A stretch of DNA of 64,000 bases from contig JBFOME010000011.1 in the NCBI GenBank assembly GCA_040830705.1, positions 433,660 through 497,659 of the forward strand, written 5' to 3'. Below the pieces are notes generated by a model. That model was not told the DNA's origin. It ran no database searches and saw only the letters and a list, made by a program, of their open reading frames with translations. This DNA comes from Ruegeria_C sp040830705 (lineage in GTDB: Bacteria; Pseudomonadota; Alphaproteobacteria; Rhodobacterales; Rhodobacteraceae). The position numbers and the translations under genes are program-made. Below, piece by piece: positions 60,258-64,000 of this stretch; within the stretch, counting starts at the first letter, position 1; each line of letters opens with the position of its first letter.

Positions 60258-62519
60258 TTAACCCTCGATCCGAGTCAGGTCAGCGACGCTGGAGCAGATC
60301 GTACGGATCTGGCTGAGTAGGTTCAGACGGTTGCGGCGCAGCACGTCATTGTCGGTATTGACCTGCACGTCCTCGAAGAAGGCATCAATCGGCCCGCGCA
60401 GCTCGGCCATGGCTGCCATCGCAGTCGGGAAATCCTCGGCCTCCAGCGCCGGGGCGATTTTCGCCTGCCCGGCGTCGAGTGCGGCAAAGAGCGCCTTTTC
60501 GCTGTCACTCTCGGCGAATTTGGGATCCGCGCCGTAGGAGTATTCGACCCCATCCTTCTCTTCGGCCTGCGTCAGGATGTTATTGGCCCGTTTGAACCCC
60601 TGCACGAGGTTTTCGCCATCTTCGGTGGCCAGCACCTCATTCAGCGCGCGGGCACGTTTGACCAGCAGGGTCAGGTCGTCATTGCCCTCCATCGCGATAC
60701 AGGCGTCGATGATGTCGTGGCGGACGCCCTCATCGCGGAGGAAGACTTTCAGGCGGTCGTGGATGAAGGAGAGGAGGTCATTTTCGATTGGAACGTAGTC
60801 AGACAAATCGATGCGGTCGAGCAAATCTGAAATTCGTACTCTGTCGGCTTCTTTTTCTTCATCGCTCCGAGCTTCACTAATAGCGCTCTGCAAGGCCCTT
60901 ACTTGGCTGATGTCTTTTAGTCCCAAGACTTTAGCAGCATTGGATTCAGCTTGGATGATTTCTTTTTCAAGTTCCCAGCTAAACGCCGAACAGTGATCTT
61001 CCACCTTGGCTCGAAGCAACGACGCCAACGGTGCCGTCAGCTTATTGCCCAACACCAACCGAATAACCCCCAGAGCAGCCCGGCGCAGGGCAAACGGGTC
61101 TTTCGAACCGGTGGGTTTCTCGTCTATCGCCCAGAACCCGGTCAGCGTGTCCAGCTTGTCGGCCAGCGCGACGGTCACCGAAAGCGGCGCAGTGGGGACG
61201 TCGTCGGAGGGGCCCAGCGGCGAGTAGTGTTGCTGCGCCACGGCGGCGACGGCAGAATCTTCGCCTGCGGCTTCGATGTAGTAGCGGCCCATAAGCCCTT
61301 GAAGTTCGGGAAATTCATAGACCATCTCGGAGCTGAGATCGGCCTTTGCCAGACGTGCCGCCTTCTCGGCCTGATCCGGGTCGGCGCCGGTCACCGGGGC
61401 CAGTTCGCGTGCCAGTGCGGCGATCCGGTCGATCCGTTCGGCCTGCGTGCCCAGCTTGTTGTGGAAGGTCACGTTCTTCAACGCATCGGTCCAGGCGCTC
61501 ATGTCCGATTTGGCGACGCGCAGGTCGTTTTCCCAGAAGAACTTCGCATCGGCCAGACGGGCCGACAGTACCTTTTGGTTGCCCGCCAGAATGGTCGCGC
61601 CGTTATCCGCCGTCTCGCGGTTGGCCACGGTGATGAAGCGTTCGATGCGACCAGTCTTAGGGTTCTTCACGGAAAAGAACTTCTGATGTTCCTTCATCGA
61701 GGTCTGCAGCACCTCGGGCGGCAGGTCGAGGAATTCGGCATCGATCTGCCCCATCAGCACCACGGGCCATTCCACCAGCCCGGCGACCTCTGCCAGCAGG
61801 CCCTTGTCGTCGACCACCTCAAGCCCCGCGGCAAAGGCCATGTTCTGCGCGTCGGCCCAGATATGGTCGGCCCGCTCTGCTGGCGATAAGACCACATGGG
61901 CGCGCTTGAGCTGCGCCTCGTAATCCTCGAAAGAGGTTACAGAAAGCCGGCCCGGCGCCATGAAGCGGTGCCCCTCGGTACTATCTCCTGCCTTGATCCC
62001 GTCAACCTCCATCGGCACCACTTGCGTACCGGCCTCATCGCTCAGGATGCAGAGGATCGAATGCAGGGGCCGCACCCAGCGCAAGGCACCGCTGCCCCAG
62101 CGCATGGATTTGGGCCAGGGGAAGTTGCGGATCGTCGCCTCAAGCACCTCGGCGATGATCTCTGCTGCCGGGCGACCCGGCTTTTCGATGCTGGCGAAAT
62201 AGACTGCACCTTTGGGCGTCTCACGCTCTTCCAACTGGTCACGTGTCAGGCCCGCGCCGCGCAAAAAGCCCTCGATGGCTTTGTCGGGCGCGCCCACTTT
62301 CGGGCCCTTGCGTTCTTCGCGGATCGTCGGGCTCTCCGCCAGCAACCCCTGCACTGTCAGCGTCAGGCGACGCGGGGTGGTCAAGGCCGCGGCCCCCGCA
62401 TAGGTCAGCCCCGCCTCGACCAAACCATCGGTGACGCGCTTTTTCAGATCCTCGCCCGCGCGGGTCTGCATGCGCGCGGGGATTTCCTCGGAAAAGAGTT
62501 CAATCAGCAGGTCGGGCAT
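60258..62519 (-). CDS. glyS: glycyl-tRNA synthetase beta subunit
   Basis: A 753-aa beta chain of the bacterial alpha2beta2 enzyme. Start MPDLLIELFSEEIPARMQTR is diagnostic, with GGxxGP-type EFPELQGLMGRYY, FWAIDEKPTGSKDPFALRRA and C-terminal DALRP-like FFEDVQVNTDND features. It is longer than the usual approx. 690 residues; residues about 500-580 (bases 60781-61020) are only 46% GC and rich in Glu/Lys/Ser/Ile, unlike the rest. The alpha subunit gene glyQ is not in the window. Seven bases separate it from gltS upstream. Confidence 0.95.
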   Translation of the reverse strand: MPDLLIELFSEEIPARMQTRAGEDLKKRVTDGLVEAGLTYAGAAALTTPRRLTLTVQGLLAESPTIREERKGPKVGAPDKAIEGFLRGAGLTRDQLEERETPKGAVYFASIEKPGRPAAEIIAEVLEATIRNFPWPKSMRWGSGALRWVRPLHSILCILSDEAGTQVVPMEVDGIKAGDSTEGHRFMAPGRLSVTSFEDYEAQLKRAHVVLSPAERADHIWADAQNMAFAAGLEVVDDKGLLAEVAGLVEWPVVLMGQIDAEFLDLPPEVLQTSMKEHQKFFSVKNPKTGRIERFITVANRETADNGATILAGNQKVLSARLADAKFFWENDLRVAKSDMSAWTDALKNVTFHNKLGTQAERIDRIAALARELAPVTGADPDQAEKAARLAKADLSSEMVYEFPELQGLMGRYYIEAAGEDSAVAAVAQQHYSPLGPSDDVPTAPLSVTVALADKLDTLTGFWAIDEKPTGSKDPFALRRAALGVIRLVLGNKLTAPLASLLRAKVEDHCSAFSWELEKEIIQAESNAAKVLGLKDISQVRALQSAISEARSDEEKEADRVRISDLLDRIDLSDYVPIENDLLSFIHDRLKVFLRDEGVRHDIIDACIAMEGNDDLTLLVKRARALNEVLATEDGENLVQGFKRANNILTQAEEKDGVEYSYGADPKFAESDSEKALFAALDAGQAKIAPALEAEDFPTAMAAMAELRGPIDAFFEDVQVNTDNDVLRRNRLNLLSQIRTICSSVADLTRIEG

Positions 62520-62526
62520 GGGGTCC

Positions 62527-63729
62527 TCAGAAATTCACGATCGTCTGGATGACGATGGCGTTGGCGATGTCCACGAAGAAGGCGGATACAAGGGGGAGCA
62601 CGATAAAGGCAATAGGCGACGGGCCATATCGCTTGGTCACGGCGGTCATGTTGGCGATAGCGGTGGGTGTCGCGCCTAGCGCAAAGCCACCGAACCCGGC
62701 TGCCAGAACCGCCCCGCGATAGCCCGAGCCCATCACCGGGAAGAGCACATAAATCACAAAGAGCACGGTAAAGAGCGTCTGGGCGGTGAGAACCACGAGG
62801 ATGGTCACGCCGAGCTCGGCGATGGTCCAGAGTTGCAGGCTCATCAGCGACATGGCCAGAAAGGCGCCCAGCGCAAATTCCGATACCAGCGCCAGCGCCG
62901 GCGTCCGGCTGATGGCAACCGCATCCGGCACAAGCCAGCTGCGCAGGTTGGCGATCAGGATAGCAACGATCAGGCAGGGTACAAAAAGCGGCAGTTTCAG
63001 CCCGGCCTCTTCGATGGCGATATTGGCGAAATAGCCAAAGATAATCGCCAGATGCAGATAGAGCACCACCCGCATCAGCCCGATAGGCGTGATGGCCGCA
63101 TCGCGTGTTTCCTCGCTGGGCACGCCAACGGTCAGTTCCTCATCCGGGCGGTCGGGCGTCAGATTGTGGCGTTCGACAAGGTATTTCGCCACCGGGCCGC
63201 CGACCAGTGCGGCCAGCACAAGGCCCAGTGTAGCCACGGCGACACCCAGCTCGGTCGCGCCCTCAAGTCCCGTCACTGCGCCAACATCGGGGGCCCAGGC
63301 AATCGCCGTGCCATGCCCACCGATCAGCGCCGCAGAGCCAAAAAGTACCCCCGATTGCGCCGGGAAGCCAAAGGTGACGGCCCCAAGCGCGCCGATGATG
63401 TTCTGCGCGAGGATGGTGGTGACGGTCAGTACCAAAAGCAGAACCAAGGGCTTGCCGCCCTTGATCAGATCCGAAAAGCGGGCGTTCAGTCCGATTGCTG
63501 CAAAGAACAGGACCAGCAAATAGTCGCGCGTCGCCATCTCGAACTCGAACTCGATTCCGGCGAACAGATAGAGCGCCAGAAACAGCAATGCCGCGATCAA
63601 CCCGCCACTCACCGGCTCGGGGATATTGAACCGGCGCAGTATCTCGAAGCGGGTGTTGAGCTCGGCCCCGAGCAGGAACACGGCAAGCCCCAGCGTCGCC
63701 GAAATCATGTCGGGGACAAAGAAGCTCAT
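62527..63729 (-). CDS. gltS: sodium/glutamate symporter, GltS family
   Basis: A 400-aa membrane protein with about ten to twelve spans in two inverted repeats. ATLGLAVFLLGAELNTRFEI with RRFNIPEPVSGGLIAALLF is the GltS N-terminal signature and GGHGTAIAWAP the re-entrant loop region; the second loop is FGGFALGATPTAIANM. It imports glutamate with sodium. It overlaps the upstream small gene by ATGA (63726-63729) and lies 7 bases before glyS. Confidence 0.92.
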   Translation of the reverse strand: MSFFVPDMISATLGLAVFLLGAELNTRFEILRRFNIPEPVSGGLIAALLFLALYLFAGIEFEFEMATRDYLLVLFFAAIGLNARFSDLIKGGKPLVLLLVLTVTTILAQNIIGALGAVTFGFPAQSGVLFGSAALIGGHGTAIAWAPDVGAVTGLEGATELGVAVATLGLVLAALVGGPVAKYLVERHNLTPDRPDEELTVGVPSEETRDAAITPIGLMRVVLYLHLAIIFGYFANIAIEEAGLKLPLFVPCLIVAILIANLRSWLVPDAVAISRTPALALVSEFALGAFLAMSLMSLQLWTIAELGVTILVVLTAQTLFTVLFVIYVLFPVMGSGYRGAVLAAGFGGFALGATPTAIANMTAVTKRYGPSPIAFIVLPLVSAFFVDIANAIVIQTIVNF

Positions 63730-64000
63730 TGCGCGGCCTCCGGTCGTGGCGGGCAGGCCTCGCCCACCCCGGTGCCGTCATAGGCTTTCCTGCCGCAATC
63801 GTTCAGCACATGCCAGGCGTAGCCCCGTCCGTCATCGGTAATCGCAATGACCCGGTCCCCGCCGTAGTGAATGTTTTTGGCCGCCAGATAGGTCTGCGCC
63901 TTACCCGCCGAAAGCGCCTCGGCCAGCGCCAGCGCATCGTAACAATCAAACCAGCCGGGCGCGGTCAAAGGCTCGACCTCGTCCAATGCGCGATAGGATG
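63726..64000 (-). CDS. hypothetical protein, partial at right edge
   Basis: The visible C-terminal part is about 91 residues and the frame stays open to the window edge (SYRALDEVEPLTAPGWFDCY...), so the true start lies outside. It has two Cys in the middle and end (DCYDAL, DCGRKAY) and a third in EACPPRP. No domain recognised. It is translationally coupled to gltS by an ATGA overlap. Confidence 0.65.
   Translation of the reverse strand, partial: SYRALDEVEPLTAPGWFDCYDALALAEALSAGKAQTYLAAKNIHYGGDRVIAITDDGRGYAWHVLNDCGRKAYDGTGVGEACPPRPEAAQ

Noticed and set aside
1..64000. CRISPR arrays, insertion sequences, integrases and long direct repeats
   Set aside because: None seen when reading both strands; gene order and operon structure look like stable core chromosome.

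Overview
The window is GC-rich, densely coded chromosomal DNA from an alphaproteobacterium, most likely a marine Rhodobacteraceae (Roseobacter group, Ruegeria-like). The species is not provable from the sequence. The inference rests on the smo-type polyol operon, a RutR-controlled pyrimidine-catabolism operon, a ctaD standing apart from other cox genes, a class I KARI, a CtrA-type TTAA-N7-TTAAC site and the overall gene style. No insertion sequence, phage gene, CRISPR array or rRNA was found. There is one tRNA, Leu(GAG).

Layout: (1) 1-2034, the tail of a LOG-family gene, an unknown protein and an MFS exporter. (2) 2031-9595 (-), a complete sorbitol/mannitol operon: LacI regulator, binding protein, two permeases, ATPase, sorbitol dehydrogenase and mannitol dehydrogenase, with a 14-bp palindrome as probable operator. 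(3) 9760-12942, a LinB-like haloalkane dehalogenase divergent from a TetR gene across an inverted-repeat operator, a DnaQ-type exonuclease and an orphan TRAP binding protein. (4) 13411-22217 (+), an acetate module: AMP-forming acetyl-CoA synthetase, adenylate kinase, DUF4212 plus SSS symporter, a cNMP/CBS/nucleotidyltransferase protein, a small membrane protein and a membrane-anchored exonuclease with a sensor-like front half. (5) 22298-25380, an alpha/beta hydrolase, DUF6494 plus Mrp, and an inositol-phosphatase-family enzyme. (6) 25480-33264, the pyrimidine operon (ureidopropionase-type amidohydrolase, dihydropyrimidinase, NMT1-type ABC transporter, GNAT) read away from rutR, with a perfect RutR box between them.

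(7) 33367-41768, tRNA-Leu, two DsbA/kappa-GST-fold proteins, lipB, a HIT protein, cytochrome P460, ctaD, a GNAT, an orphan NHLP-leader RiPP precursor and yqeY. (8) 41951-48099, carA, a MshEN-GT2 glycosyltransferase behind a CtrA box, a GntR regulator, a HAD nucleotidase and a UbiH-type monooxygenase. (9) 48096-53320, a class V aminotransferase, a HutC-like regulator, two Lrp/AsnC regulators divergent from ilvC, and an EamA permease. (10) 53317-64000 (-), folB fused to an amino-acid-kinase-like domain, folP, glmM, a SleB hydrolase, a divergent PPDK-like enzyme, glyS with an AT-rich insert, gltS and a partial gene.

The most interesting signals are the orphan RiPP precursor, the CtrA box and tandem MshEN motifs on the glycosyltransferase, the membrane sensor-exonuclease in the acetate cluster, the FolB-kinase-fold fusion, and the compositional patch inside glyS.
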